Positions 25,591 through 34,349 of a stretch of 64,000 nt of DNA are shown here, one piece after another (the first letter of the stretch is position 1; the number at the start of each line of letters is the position of its first letter). Position numbers and translations under genes: made by a program. The stretch is from Mycobacterium asiaticum (GTDB lineage: Bacteria > Actinomycetota > Actinomycetes > Mycobacteriales > Mycobacteriaceae): contig NZ_LZLS01000003.1 of the NCBI RefSeq assembly GCF_001673365.1, positions 1 through 64,000 on the forward strand. The letters run 5' to 3'. Below the pieces are notes generated by a model. The model was not told the origin of the DNA. It was given only the letters and a program-made list of their open reading frames with translations, and ran no database searches.

Positions 25591-26823
25591 TCACAGGAAG
25601 GTGCGCCCTTCCCCCCGATACGTCGGGACGGTGTCCACGATCTGGGTACCGCGAAGCAGGTGCAGGCGGTCGAAGCGTTCACATAGTTCACCGGCCTTGG
25701 TGTGCCGGAAGTAGACCTTGTCGCCGACCTTGAGTCCCCGGGCGGGCTCGCCGGTGAGCGGTGTTTGCACTTCACCGGTGCCTTCCATCGGGTTGAGCTT
25801 CAACCCGACGGGCAGGTACGGCGTTGGCATCCGGTCCTTGGCGCCTACGCCACTGGCCAGGTACCCGCCGCCGAGCGCGGTAACGGTTTTTTCGTCCGGG
25901 CGCCGTGAGACCGGCAGCGCAAAGATGGCCGCCGGCGCCAACGTGAACGTCGAGTAGGAATCGAACAGCGTCGGGGCATAGAACCCCGATCCGGCGGTTG
26001 CCTCGGTCATCGCCGGTTCCCGTGCGACCCACTGCAAGTCGCCGGTGCCGCCGGCGTTGACGATCTGCAGATCGGCGACGGTGCGCACCAAATCCACGGC
26101 GCGGGCTCGACGTTCGGCCAACTCCGCGATCGACTGGCGCTGCATCCACCCGACGATGGCGTTCTGTGCGCGCTTGCCGGCAACCTGGTCGCCCAACCCG
26201 GCGATGTGGCCTTCGTAGGACATCAGTGCGACCAGCTTCAGGGACGGTCGCCGGGCGATTTCGACCGCCAACGCGTGTGCCTGCTCCGGTGTGTGCACCG
26301 GCGAGCGCTTGGGCCCGATCTTCAGCCGACCGCCCGCGGTCCAGTACCCGGCATCGAGGTCAAGGCACAACCGAACGGGATTGTCCGTGCGGGCTCCGAT
26401 GGCAGCTTCGATCACGTCGAGGTGTTCGACGCTGTCGACCATGACGATCGGTGCGGTGTCGGGGCGATCGGCGGTGAGCTCGCCGAGCTCGCGCAATGCA
26501 GCGCGGTCGGTCGTCGGGTAGGCGAGCAACAGATTCTCGAACCCGTGGCCGGCCAACCACAATGTCTCAGGCAGGGTGAAGGTCATCAGCCCGTCGAAGC
26601 GCTTGTTCGAGTCCAGGATTTCCTGCTGTAACGACCTGCAGCGCAACGACTTTGATGCCACCCGGATCGGCTTGTCGCCCGCTCGCTCTAGCAACTGTGC
26701 GGCGTTAACCCAAAATGCGTCGAGATCGACGAACGCGAAGGGTGCATCGAGGTCCGCGAACGCCTCCTCGTAGCGCTGCAGCCGGCTACGCGGATCCAAA
26801 TGTTGCTCGAGGCCGGCATTCAC
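25591..26823 (-). CDS. PLP enzyme of the D-threonine aldolase / alanine racemase type, Rv1769-like
   Basis: This 410-residue protein has an N-terminal alanine-racemase-like TIM barrel: FAFVDLDAFWVNAAQLLERAG and then IRVASKSLRC, where the lysine is the expected PLP Schiff-base residue. The strands RLCLDLDAGYWTAGGRLKIG and LVALMSYEGHIAG are typical. The C-terminal beta domain (VTALGGGYLASGVGAKD, VYFRHTKAGELCERFDRLHLL) carries the HxxxC-type metal-site arrangement of D-threonine aldolase-like enzymes. The likely reaction is cleavage or deamination of a beta-hydroxy amino acid; the substrate is not known. It follows the gulonolactone-type gene order of M. tuberculosis. Confidence 0.85.
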   Translation of the reverse strand: MNAGLEQHLDPRSRLQRYEEAFADLDAPFAFVDLDAFWVNAAQLLERAGDKPIRVASKSLRCRSLQQEILDSNKRFDGLMTFTLPETLWLAGHGFENLLLAYPTTDRAALRELGELTADRPDTAPIVMVDSVEHLDVIEAAIGARTDNPVRLCLDLDAGYWTAGGRLKIGPKRSPVHTPEQAHALAVEIARRPSLKLVALMSYEGHIAGLGDQVAGKRAQNAIVGWMQRQSIAELAERRARAVDLVRTVADLQIVNAGGTGDLQWVAREPAMTEATAGSGFYAPTLFDSYSTFTLAPAAIFALPVSRRPDEKTVTALGGGYLASGVGAKDRMPTPYLPVGLKLNPMEGTGEVQTPLTGEPARGLKVGDKVYFRHTKAGELCERFDRLHLLRGTQIVDTVPTYRGEGRTFL

Positions 26824-26935
26824 GCCGTCACCTTACTGAACATTTGCCGGATTGCAGACCGAATTGGAATCGAGTTCGCGCTATTGGCACGGTTGCCGGC
26901 AAAGCGACCGCAGGTTGTGCAAGTTGCCCAGTACC

Positions 26936-28846
26936 TCAGCTCGGACCGTTCGCCCCGTTCACGCCGAGCAGCAATCCGCGTCGACCTCCCAGACCGCCGG
27001 GAGCGCCGCCGGTGCCTGGGCCACCGGTGCCGCCGTTGCCGATCAGAATCGCGTTGCCACCGGCGCCGCCCGCGCCCGCTCCGCCGGGTGCGCCGCTGCC
27101 TCCGGCTCCGCCGTTGCCGAACAAGAAGCCACCCTGGCCGCCGGTGCCGCCGGTACCGAGCCCGCTGGCGCCGGCGGTACCGCCCGCGCCGCCGGAGCCG
27201 AACAGCAATGCCGCGCTGCCACCGCTGCCGCCGTTGGCGACACTGGCATTACCGCCCGCGCCGCCGTTGCCGCCGATGCCGCCGTTGCCGAACACCCAGC
27301 CGCCGTCGCCGCCGGTGCCGCCGCTGGCGTACAGCACCCCGCCCTGGCTGGTGGCCCCGCCGTTGCCTCCGTTACCGCCGAGCCCGACTAGCAGTCCGCC
27401 TCGACCGCCGGAGCCGCCGATGCCGCCGACCGGTTGCTGCGTAGCGATCGCGGCGCCGACGAGTCCCGTGGTACCGATGCCTCCGCCGTTGCCGCCGAGG
27501 CCACCGACACCTAACAGGCCGGCCGCGCCGCCGTTGCCTCCGAAGCCGCCCGAGCCGACGTAGCCCGCAAAGCCGGGTCCCGGACCACTGCCCCCGTTGC
27601 CGCCGATCGCACCGCTGCCGCCGGTACCACCGACCCCGTAAATCAAACCGCCGGGACTGCCGTCACCGCCGAGTCCACCAACACCACCGTTACCGCCGTT
27701 GAGAACTCCGGAACCCCCGGCACCGCCGGCCCCGCCGCTGCCGCCGGTGGCGCCGTTACCGAACAACCCAATGGGGCCACCGTTACCGCCAGCCCCGCCA
27801 TGCCCGCCCTGATTGCCGTCCGCGTATAGCCCGTCACCGGCACCCCCGGTGCCGCCCACTCCTCCGGAACCCGGCGCGCCGTACAACAGTCCGCTCTGCC
27901 CGCCGTCGCCACCCTGACCGCCGTACCCACCCAAGCTGTTGACTGGCAACGTTGCATCGCTTAACCCGCCGGCACCACCCGCTCCCCCAGCACCGCCGAA
28001 CCCGAATAGTGCGGCCCCGCCTCCGCCGGCGCCGCCGGATCCGCCGACGCCACCGGCGGAGGGGACGGTTTGCGTCAGACTCGGCAACGGCGCGGCGCCG
28101 CCGGCGCCGCCCGCACCGCCGACTCCTCCAAACCCGTAGAGCAGGCCGGCGCCACCACCGTTGCCGCCGATCCCGCCGCTGGTGCCCACGATGGTCCCCA
28201 GGATGGGCGCCCCGCCGTTGCCCCCGGCGCCACCGAAACCTCCGTTGCCCCAGAGCAATCCACCGTTGCCGCCGGCGCCGCCGTTAGGTCCGTTGTTGCC
28301 GGCGACGGTCGCGTTCCCCGCCGCGCCCCCGTTACCGCCGTTGCCGATCAGGCCGGCGTTGCCGCCGTTGCCGCCGCCCTGGGCGGGACCGCCGGGGCCG
28401 CCGTTACCGCCACTGCCGAACAGAATGCCGCCGTTGCCGCCGTTCTGTCCGACGCCGCCGTTGGCGCCGTCACCGATCAGTGGGCGCCCAAAGAGGAACT
28501 GAGTGGGCGCATTGATCAGGGCGAGCAGGTCCTCACCCACCGACTGTGCCGCCAGCGGTGCGACATTGGCGGCCTCCGCCAGCGCATAGGTTCCCGCTCC
28601 GGACGAAAGGGCCGTCACGAACTGCTGATGAAAGGCGGTGGCTTGGACGCTCAGCGACTGGTATGCCCGCGCATGTGCACCGAACAAGGCTGCGATCGCG
28701 GCCGATATCTCATCGGCACCGGCGGCCACAAGTGCGGTCGTCGGGGTCACCGCCGCCGCGTTGGCTGCACTCAGCGTGGAACCAAGGTTTGCCAGGTCAG
28801 AAGCCGCCGCCGTCAGAAACTCCGGCGCGGCGATGAGATAGGACAA
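26936..28846 (-). CDS. PE_PGRS31: PE_PGRS family protein (PE_PGRS31 position)
   Basis: This 636-residue protein starts [24 protein letters not shown], a PE domain of about 95 residues, followed by a linker ([24 protein letters not shown]), the usual PE_PGRS anchor segment. The remaining ~490 residues are Gly-Gly-X repeats ([21 protein letters not shown]) ending GVNGANGPS. Such proteins reach the cell surface through ESX-5 and the repeats form glycine-rich sandwich folds. Repeat number usually differs between strains. Long frames on the opposite strand with poly-proline content are shadows of the GGX repeats. It marks the end of the M. tuberculosis-like gene order. Confidence 0.95.
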   Translation of the reverse strand: MSYLIAAPEFLTAAASDLANLGSTLSAANAAAVTPTTALVAAGADEISAAIAALFGAHARAYQSLSVQATAFHQQFVTALSSGAGTYALAEAANVAPLAAQSVGEDLLALINAPTQFLFGRPLIGDGANGGVGQNGGNGGILFGSGGNGGPGGPAQGGGNGGNAGLIGNGGNGGAAGNATVAGNNGPNGGAGGNGGLLWGNGGFGGAGGNGGAPILGTIVGTSGGIGGNGGGAGLLYGFGGVGGAGGAGGAAPLPSLTQTVPSAGGVGGSGGAGGGGAALFGFGGAGGAGGAGGLSDATLPVNSLGGYGGQGGDGGQSGLLYGAPGSGGVGGTGGAGDGLYADGNQGGHGGAGGNGGPIGLFGNGATGGSGGAGGAGGSGVLNGGNGGVGGLGGDGSPGGLIYGVGGTGGSGAIGGNGGSGPGPGFAGYVGSGGFGGNGGAAGLLGVGGLGGNGGGIGTTGLVGAAIATQQPVGGIGGSGGRGGLLVGLGGNGGNGGATSQGGVLYASGGTGGDGGWVFGNGGIGGNGGAGGNASVANGGSGGSAALLFGSGGAGGTAGASGLGTGGTGGQGGFLFGNGGAGGSGAPGGAGAGGAGGNAILIGNGGTGGPGTGGAPGGLGGRRGLLLGVNGANGPS

Positions 28847-28973
28847 AGTGACCTCCGCTGCCCGATGACTCAGCTAGCACCGAGCCGCCATCAAATCCTC
28901 GGCAAAGGGTATCGTGATCGCACCGCCAGACCGCGCATTTGCGTCGGCCGTCGTGCCTTCGGAGAAGCACGTG

Positions 28974-30194
28974 TCACAGGATGGCGCGGGCGTCTTTGGC
29001 CTGGGTGATCTGGTCCCAATCCACCGCGAGTTCGAGCAGTATCTCTTCGGTGTGCTGGCCGTGTTCGGGTGCGCGCGTCGGACCCGGCGGTGTTTCGTCG
29101 AATTGCACGGGGGCGGCGACGATTCGATACTTTTCGCCGCGATCGTCGACGTTGACGATTACGTACCCGTTCGGCTCGACCTGCGGGTCGTTGAGGGTTT
29201 CGCGCGGTGTCGCCAGGGCTCCCCAGACGCCGGGTTCGTCTGCCAGCACCCGCCGCCAGTGCGCGAGGTCTTGACTGGCAAACGCATTGGCGAATATGGC
29301 CGTTGCCTCGGCCGCGTTCGCGATCAAGTTGCTCGAAGGCACGAACCGTGCATCGTCGATGAGTTCAGCCAGGCCCATCCGCCGGCAGAACCCGGCCCAG
29401 AATTTGTCCGGCTGCAAAAAGACCAACTGCAGCCACCTGTCGTCCTTGGTCCGGTAACGGGCCACCAGCGGATTGATCGCCAATCCTGGTGGCGCGCCGG
29501 GGATCCCGTCGATATCGAATAGGTCTGCCACCGAGATCGACGGCGCGATCGCCCACATCGCCTGGGCCAGCAGCGACGAGTCGACGATGCTGGACTCCCC
29601 CGTTCGCTCGCGGTGGAACAGCGCGGCGCACACCCCACCGGCCAGCGTCGCCCCACCCTGTAGGTCGCCGAACGCGGTCCCTTGCACCGCCGGGTTTTCG
29701 GTACCGAACGGGGTGAGCGTGTATGCCACCCCGCCGCGTGCCAGATAGGTGGCAGCGTCGAAACCGCCGTTGTCGCGGTCCGGGCCGCGGACCCCCAGGC
29801 CGGTGCCCCTGGCGATGATGATGTCGGGGTTGAACGAACGGATGTCCTCGACCGTCAGCTGTGCGCGCTCCAACGCACCCGGCAGCCAGTTGGTCAAAAA
29901 GACGTCTGCCGAAGCAAGTAGCCGGCCGAACAACTCCCGGCCGATGCCGGTCTTGATGTCGATGGCGATGCTGCGCTTGCCGCGGTTGCTCAGCTCCAAA
30001 ATGAAGTCCACGTCGGCGCGCGCCGCCTGGCGGGTGAAGCCACCGACCACCAGCGCCCGGCCCGGATCACCGGACGCGACGCCTTCCACCTTGATGACGT
30101 CGGCCCCCCAGTCCGACAAGGCCACTCCGGCCGATGGAACGTATGTCCAGGAAGCCAGTTCGACCACTCGAACACCGCTGAGCATGCCCGCCAT
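28974..30194 (-). CDS. CaiB/BaiF family (class III) CoA-transferase
   Basis: This 406-residue cytosolic enzyme moves CoA between carboxylic acids without free intermediates. The N terminus MLSGVRVVELASWTYVPSAGVALSDWGADVIKVEGVASGDPGR is the family signature. The stretch RGPDRDNGGFDAATYLARGG contains the Asp expected to carry the mixed anhydride, and GLAINPLVARYRTKDDRWLQLVFLQPDKFW marks the second domain. It is divergent from the eight-gene operon that begins at 30366 and shares its promoter region, so it probably supplies or recycles CoA esters for that pathway. The acids involved cannot be read from the sequence. Confidence 0.9.
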   Translation of the reverse strand: MAGMLSGVRVVELASWTYVPSAGVALSDWGADVIKVEGVASGDPGRALVVGGFTRQAARADVDFILELSNRGKRSIAIDIKTGIGRELFGRLLASADVFLTNWLPGALERAQLTVEDIRSFNPDIIIARGTGLGVRGPDRDNGGFDAATYLARGGVAYTLTPFGTENPAVQGTAFGDLQGGATLAGGVCAALFHRERTGESSIVDSSLLAQAMWAIAPSISVADLFDIDGIPGAPPGLAINPLVARYRTKDDRWLQLVFLQPDKFWAGFCRRMGLAELIDDARFVPSSNLIANAAEATAIFANAFASQDLAHWRRVLADEPGVWGALATPRETLNDPQVEPNGYVIVNVDDRGEKYRIVAAPVQFDETPPGPTRAPEHGQHTEEILLELAVDWDQITQAKDARAIL

Positions 30195-30365
30195 CGCCCG
30201 TCCCCTCAGTGATCCACGTCATTTTTTGCTATTTTAGATATTCTAGCTACTGTAAGGCATGTCTGCTGGGGGCAGCGGGTGCGACGGACGGGACCGCCTT
30301 GGCGATGAAAAACGTTGGGCCGCAAGGCGGATCGTCCAGACCGGGGCCAGGGTGAAGGACAGGCT
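30195..30365. promoter_or_regulatory. Divergent promoter region of the catabolic operon
   Basis: The 171-base gap between the CoA-transferase and SDR start codons contains an unusually AT-rich core at 30221-30256 (ATTTTTTGCTATTTTAGATA followed by TTCTAGCTACTGTAAG) in otherwise GC-rich DNA. GCTA and TAGC half-elements sit symmetrically in it. It most likely holds the promoters of both transcription units; TATTTTAGATATTCT offers -10-like hexamers in both directions. Confidence 0.5.
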
Positions 30366-31229
30366 ATGGGCCGAGTAACCGGAAAAGTTGCGGCGATCAG
30401 CGGAGCGGCGCGGGGGCAGGGCAGGTCTCACGCGCGACTGCTGGCCGCCGAGGGCGCCGACATCATCGCGGTCGACCTGTGCGAGGACATCGAGACCAAC
30501 GAGTATCCACTGGCCCGGCCCGAGGACCTCCAAGAGACGGCCCGCCTGGTGGAGAAGGAAGGCCAGCGGGTCTTTTCGGCCGTCGTCGACGTCCGCGACC
30601 GTGCTGCCCTGGGGGCCGCCATCGACGACGGGGTTGCCGAATTGGGCCGGTTGGACATCGTCGTCGCCAACGCAGGTATCTGTCCGCTAACCGCCGGCCT
30701 GCCGCCGCAGGCTTTCGCCGACGCCGTCGACGTCGATCTGGTCGGTGTGCTCAACCTGGTGCACGTCAGTCTCAAACATCTACAGGCGGGTGCGTCGGTC
30801 ATCGTAATCGGATCAAACGCCGCGTTCATGTCCTCAATGAACACCTCTGGCATTGACGGCGGCCCCGGTGGTGCCGGCTACGCATTCGCCAAAATCGCTG
30901 CTGCACATTATGTCAACGACTTCGCGCGGGCACTGGCACCGTTCTCAATCCGGATGAATGCGGTGCACCCGACCAACGTCAACACCGACATGCTGCACAG
31001 CGCCCCGATGTACCGGGCGTTTCGCCCTGACCTGCCCAACCCGACCCGCGCAGACGCTGAACCGATCTTCCCGTTGGTCCAAGCGATGCCGGTGCCCTAC
31101 GTGGAGCCCGAAGACATCAGCGAGGCCGTGCTGTTCCTGGCCTCCGATGCCGCGCGTTACATCACCGGGCAGCAGTTGCGGGTGGATGCCGGAGGCTTCC
31201 TCAAAGTCAAACCATGGTCGGGTTCATGA
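30366..31229 (+). CDS. Mycofactocin-type short-chain dehydrogenase
   Basis: This 287-residue SDR has GAARGQGRSHARLLAAEGADIIAVDLCED (Rossmann motif), ANAGICP, the active-site Ser region VIVIGSNAAF and YAFAK (catalytic Tyr and Lys). The insert after the second strand (ETNEYPLARPEDLQETARLV) is the hallmark of the mycofactocin-coupled SDR group, whose nicotinamide cofactor stays bound and is re-oxidised by mycofactocin. The start at 30366 gives MGRVTGKVAAISGA; in-frame codons upstream are non-coding. It is the first gene of an eight-gene operon, and its end overlaps the E1-alpha start. It probably oxidises a hydroxy group of the pathway intermediate. Confidence 0.9.
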   Translation: MGRVTGKVAAISGAARGQGRSHARLLAAEGADIIAVDLCEDIETNEYPLARPEDLQETARLVEKEGQRVFSAVVDVRDRAALGAAIDDGVAELGRLDIVVANAGICPLTAGLPPQAFADAVDVDLVGVLNLVHVSLKHLQAGASVIVIGSNAAFMSSMNTSGIDGGPGGAGYAFAKIAAAHYVNDFARALAPFSIRMNAVHPTNVNTDMLHSAPMYRAFRPDLPNPTRADAEPIFPLVQAMPVPYVEPEDISEAVLFLASDAARYITGQQLRVDAGGFLKVKPWSGS

Positions 31230-32200
31230 CGACCGGCGTGCAGCGCCGTCTCTACGAGCTGATGGTGTTGATGAAGACCGCCGACGACCGACTGTCCAAG
31301 GGCATCGCCACTGGCGAGTTCCTCTGTGTGTACTGGCCGTCGCGCGGTCAGGAGGCCATTGCCGCGGCGATGGGCGTGACACTGCGGCCCGACGATCAGC
31401 TGGTGACGACCTACCGGGGACTGCACGATCTGATCGGCAAAGGTGTGCCGCTCGAGGAGATCTACGGCGAGATGATGGGCCGCGTCGTCGGAGCGGGGCG
31501 CGGCAAGGGCGGCACCATGCACATCGCCAACCCCGACAAAGGCGTCATGCTCTCGACCGGCATCGTCGGCGCTGGTCCCCCGGTCGCCGTTGGACTGGCT
31601 ATGTCCGCCAAACGTCAAGGGCTGGACCGTGTTACGACGGTGAGTTTTGGAGATGGCGCCACCAACACCGGTTCGTTCCACGAGGCGGCGAACATGGCCG
31701 CGCTGTGGGATCTGCCGCTGATCTTCGTGTGTCAGAACAATCTCTACGCGGAAATGACGCCGACTGCGGACACGATGAAGATCGCACACGTCGCCGAGCG
31801 GGCGGCCGGTTACGGCATGCCTGGCGTGCGCGTCGACGGTAACGACCCGTTGGCGGTGCAGTCCGCACTCGAGGAGGCGCTGTCCCGGGCACGCAACGGC
31901 GGTGGTCCCACTTTCCTGGAATGCGTGACGTTTCGCTTCCGCGGCCACTACTTCGGCGACCGAATGCCCTATATCCCCAAGGATCAGCTGGCCGAAGCGC
32001 TCGCGGCCGACCCGGTGCCACGGTTCCGCGGCCATCTCGAGGCCGCAGGCATCTGCACCGCGGAGGAACTCGACCGTATCGACGCGGACGCGCTGGCGGC
32101 AGTCGAAGCGGCGCTAGCTGCGGTGCTCAACGCCGATGCGTCGCCGATCGACGATCTGGAACAAGACGTATACGCAACCCCAATCACGTTCCCCGGGTGA
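31226..32200 (+). CDS. 2-oxoacid dehydrogenase E1 component, alpha subunit
   Basis: This 324-residue thiamine-diphosphate subunit resembles pyruvate/acetoin dehydrogenase E1-alpha (AcoA-like). It contains GRGKGGTMHIANP (substrate-side His) and the ThDP motif GDGATNTGSFHEAANMAALW ending QNNLYAE. ATG at 31226 overlaps the SDR stop as ATGA; the in-frame ATG at 31214 would add four residues. The E1-beta gene follows after 13 bases. Alpha2beta2 E1 decarboxylates a 2-oxo acid or cleaves an acyloin and transfers the acyl group to a lipoyl domain. The length (~325) fits the acetoin group better than pyruvate E1. Confidence 0.92.
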   Translation: MTTGVQRRLYELMVLMKTADDRLSKGIATGEFLCVYWPSRGQEAIAAAMGVTLRPDDQLVTTYRGLHDLIGKGVPLEEIYGEMMGRVVGAGRGKGGTMHIANPDKGVMLSTGIVGAGPPVAVGLAMSAKRQGLDRVTTVSFGDGATNTGSFHEAANMAALWDLPLIFVCQNNLYAEMTPTADTMKIAHVAERAAGYGMPGVRVDGNDPLAVQSALEEALSRARNGGGPTFLECVTFRFRGHYFGDRMPYIPKDQLAEALAADPVPRFRGHLEAAGICTAEELDRIDADALAAVEAALAAVLNADASPIDDLEQDVYATPITFPG

Positions 32201-32213
32201 GGAAGCCGGCTTG

Positions 32214-33212
32214 ATGGACGAGAAAGAGATGACGATGCGCGAGGCACTGAACCTCGCGCTCGATCAGGCGTTGCAAGCCGACGACCGCGTGTTCCTTCTC
32301 GGTGAGGACATCGCCGACCCCGGTGCATCCGGACCGACCGCTGGCCTGTCGACGAAGTATGGGCACGAGCGGGTGCTGGACACACCGATCTCCGAAGCCG
32401 CGATTGTCGGTGCCGCGATCGGCGCCGCCATCGACGGGCTGCTACCGGTGGCCGAGATCATGATCATGGACTTCATCGGTCTTGCCGCTGACCAGTTGAT
32501 CAACAACGCCGCCAAGCTGCGATTCATGACCGCCGGGCGCACGACGGCGCCGATCACCGTGCGCACCCAGGTGTACGCGGGTCTGGCCACCGGAGCGACG
32601 CACTCACAGTCCCTCGAAGCGTGGTTCATGCACATCCCAGGGATGAAGGTGATCGTGCCGTCCACCCCGCGGGACGGCAAAGGTTTGCTCACTTCGGCGA
32701 TATTCGACCCGGACCCGTGCCTGTTCGTCGAGACGATCCGGCTGCAGAGCAAGAAGGGGCCCGTCCCGGTCGATGCCGGCTTCGCAATTCCCTTGGGCCA
32801 GGCCGATATCAAGCGGCCCGGCACCGATGTCACCTTGATCGCCTACGGCCGTGCGGTGCACGACGCCCTGGCGGCGGCGGCCACCCTGGACGAACAAGGC
32901 GTTAGCGCCGAGGTGGTCGACTTGCGCACACTGCTACCGCTCGACGTCGAAACCATCGTCGAATCCGCGCGCCGCACCAGGCGGGTCGTGATCGTGCACG
33001 ACGCGGTGCAATTTGCCGGGCCGGGCGCGGAGGTCGCCGCGATCCTGGGCGCCGAACTGTTCGGCGAGCTGGCCGCCCCCATCCAGCGCGTCGGGGCCAG
33101 GTTTGTGCCCAGCCCCGCCACCGCAGCTCTCGAGGCGCACGTGTACCCGTCACCCGCGCGCATCGTGGCGGCCGCACAACTCACCCTGGAGGGCGCTAAA
33201 GCCCATGGCTGA
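32214..33212 (+). CDS. 2-oxoacid dehydrogenase E1 component, beta subunit
   Basis: This 332-residue beta subunit completes the E1 with the preceding gene. Visible landmarks: FLLGEDIADPGA, the ThDP-interacting Glu in LDTPISEAAIVGAAIGAA, DFIGLAADQLINNAAKLRFM, and THSQSLEAWFMHIPGMKVIVPSTP with the active-site His. The C-terminal transketolase domain contains VTLIAYGRAVHDAL and EVVDLRTLLPLD. The ATG at 32214 follows the E1-alpha stop by 13 bases and the gene overlaps the lipoyl gene by 8 bases. By family it supplies half of each active site in an alpha2beta2 tetramer. Confidence 0.92.
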   Translation: MDEKEMTMREALNLALDQALQADDRVFLLGEDIADPGASGPTAGLSTKYGHERVLDTPISEAAIVGAAIGAAIDGLLPVAEIMIMDFIGLAADQLINNAAKLRFMTAGRTTAPITVRTQVYAGLATGATHSQSLEAWFMHIPGMKVIVPSTPRDGKGLLTSAIFDPDPCLFVETIRLQSKKGPVPVDAGFAIPLGQADIKRPGTDVTLIAYGRAVHDALAAAATLDEQGVSAEVVDLRTLLPLDVETIVESARRTRRVVIVHDAVQFAGPGAEVAAILGAELFGELAAPIQRVGARFVPSPATAALEAHVYPSPARIVAAAQLTLEGAKAHG

Positions 33213-33444
33213 CTTCGCTATTCGAATCCCTCGTGTTTCCGTGGCGGTCTCGGAAGCCGAACTCACCGAACTGCTCGTCGACGGCGGCGCGTTCGTCGAA
33301 GTGGGCACCCCGATCTATGTGATCGCCACCGAGAAGGTGGAGCAGGAGATCGAAGCAGGCGCATCGGGCACCGTCCAGTGGACGGCCCAGATCGGCACGA
33401 CCTACGAGATCGGCACTCAAATCGGCGTTATCGCCTCGTCATGA
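33205..33444 (+). CDS. Free-standing lipoyl (biotinyl/lipoyl attachment) domain
   Basis: This 79-residue protein is a single lipoyl domain. The attachment lysine is Lys44 in YVIATEKVEQEIEAG, at the tip of the beta-turn, and the flanking IRIPRVSVAVSEAELTELLVDGG and SGTVQWTAQIGTTYEIGTQIGVI strands fit the flattened beta-barrel. Nothing follows: no peripheral-subunit-binding domain and no acyltransferase core, and the next gene is 16 bases downstream, so this is not a truncated frame by visible frameshift. It overlaps E1-beta by 8 bases and must be made with it. It is the only possible lipoyl partner of E1 in this window. Confidence 0.85.
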   Translation: MADFAIRIPRVSVAVSEAELTELLVDGGAFVEVGTPIYVIATEKVEQEIEAGASGTVQWTAQIGTTYEIGTQIGVIASS

Positions 33445-33460
33445 AAGGTAATGAAAAGCC

Positions 33461-34333
33461 ATGGACCTCAACGAGACCCGGGAACGAATCATCTACCAGA
33501 AGGAAGGTCCGATCGCCCGCATCACCCTGAACTGGCCGGAGAAGGCCAACGCTCAGGACCAGAAACTGTCCGAGGAAGTCGATGCCGCCCTGCTCGATGC
33601 TGACCGGGACTACGACATCAAGGTATTGGTACTCAAGGCCAACGGCAAAGGCTTCTGCTCGGGACACGCCATCGGCAACAACGCGGTCGACTACCCGGCT
33701 TTCGTCGAGGGCGCCAAGGTGATGGGCACCCCGTGGAAGCCGCAGACCGATCTGTTCGTCAAACCGGTGCTGAATCTGTGGGAGTTCTCCAAGCCGACGA
33801 TCGCGCAAGTACACGGCTACTGCGTGGGCGGAGGCACCCACTATGGGCTGACCACTGACATCGTCATCGCCTCCGAGGACGCTTACTTCTCCTACCCGCC
33901 GTTGCAGGGGTTTGGCATGCCTTCGGGCGAATGCTCGATCGAGCCATGGGTTTTCATGAATTGGCGCCGGGCGGCGTATTACCTGTATCTGGCCGAGGTG
34001 ATTGACGCCAAGAAGGCATTGGAAGTCGGTCTGGTCAACGAGGTGGTCCCCCGTGATCAACTCGACGACCGTGTCGAGGCGATCGCCCGGCACATCGCCC
34101 AGGCGCCGATGACAACCCTGCTGGCGACCAAGGCCAATCTCAAGCGCGCGTGGGAGCTGATGGGCATGCGGGTGCACTGGCAGAGCTCCAACGACCTTGT
34201 CGCACTTGCCTCAATCAGCAAGGACGTGCAGGAGTTGATCCAGACGGTCTTCCGGGACAAGGTGCTGCCCTCCGAACAGGCACGACGACAAGCTGCGGCG
34301 GCGGCGTCGACCGACGGCGCTGCGGCGACCTAA
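33461..34333 (+). CDS. Crotonase-superfamily protein, catalytic Glu residues not visible
   Basis: This 290-residue protein has the crotonase fold: IARITLNWPEKANAQDQ, VLKANGKGFCSGHAIG (oxyanion hole) and IAQVHGYCVGGGTHYGLTTDIVIASEDA. At the place where enoyl-CoA hydratases carry their two acid/base Glu residues it has YFSYPPLQGFGMPSGE and AAYYLYLAEVI, so classic hydration is doubtful. The C terminus ANLKRAWELMGMRVHWQSS is shared with the crotonase at 38986, its paralogue. It lies 16 bases after the lipoyl gene and 16 before the acyl-CoA synthetase. Likely reactions are CoA-ester lyase, isomerase or ring-opening hydrolase; this is inference. Confidence 0.85.
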   Translation: MDLNETRERIIYQKEGPIARITLNWPEKANAQDQKLSEEVDAALLDADRDYDIKVLVLKANGKGFCSGHAIGNNAVDYPAFVEGAKVMGTPWKPQTDLFVKPVLNLWEFSKPTIAQVHGYCVGGGTHYGLTTDIVIASEDAYFSYPPLQGFGMPSGECSIEPWVFMNWRRAAYYLYLAEVIDAKKALEVGLVNEVVPRDQLDDRVEAIARHIAQAPMTTLLATKANLKRAWELMGMRVHWQSSNDLVALASISKDVQELIQTVFRDKVLPSEQARRQAAAAASTDGAAAT

Positions 34334-34349
34334 CCAGAGGGTCGGCCCG

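Noticed and set aside
26936-28846. CRISPR-like repetition
   Set aside because: The periodic sequence is irregular, encodes GGX peptide repeats, and lacks uniform repeats and unique spacers.
26715-29008. Proline-rich frames opposite the PE_PGRS gene
   Set aside because: Poly-Pro sequence is the antisense reading of the GGX repeats and is expected for any PE_PGRS gene.
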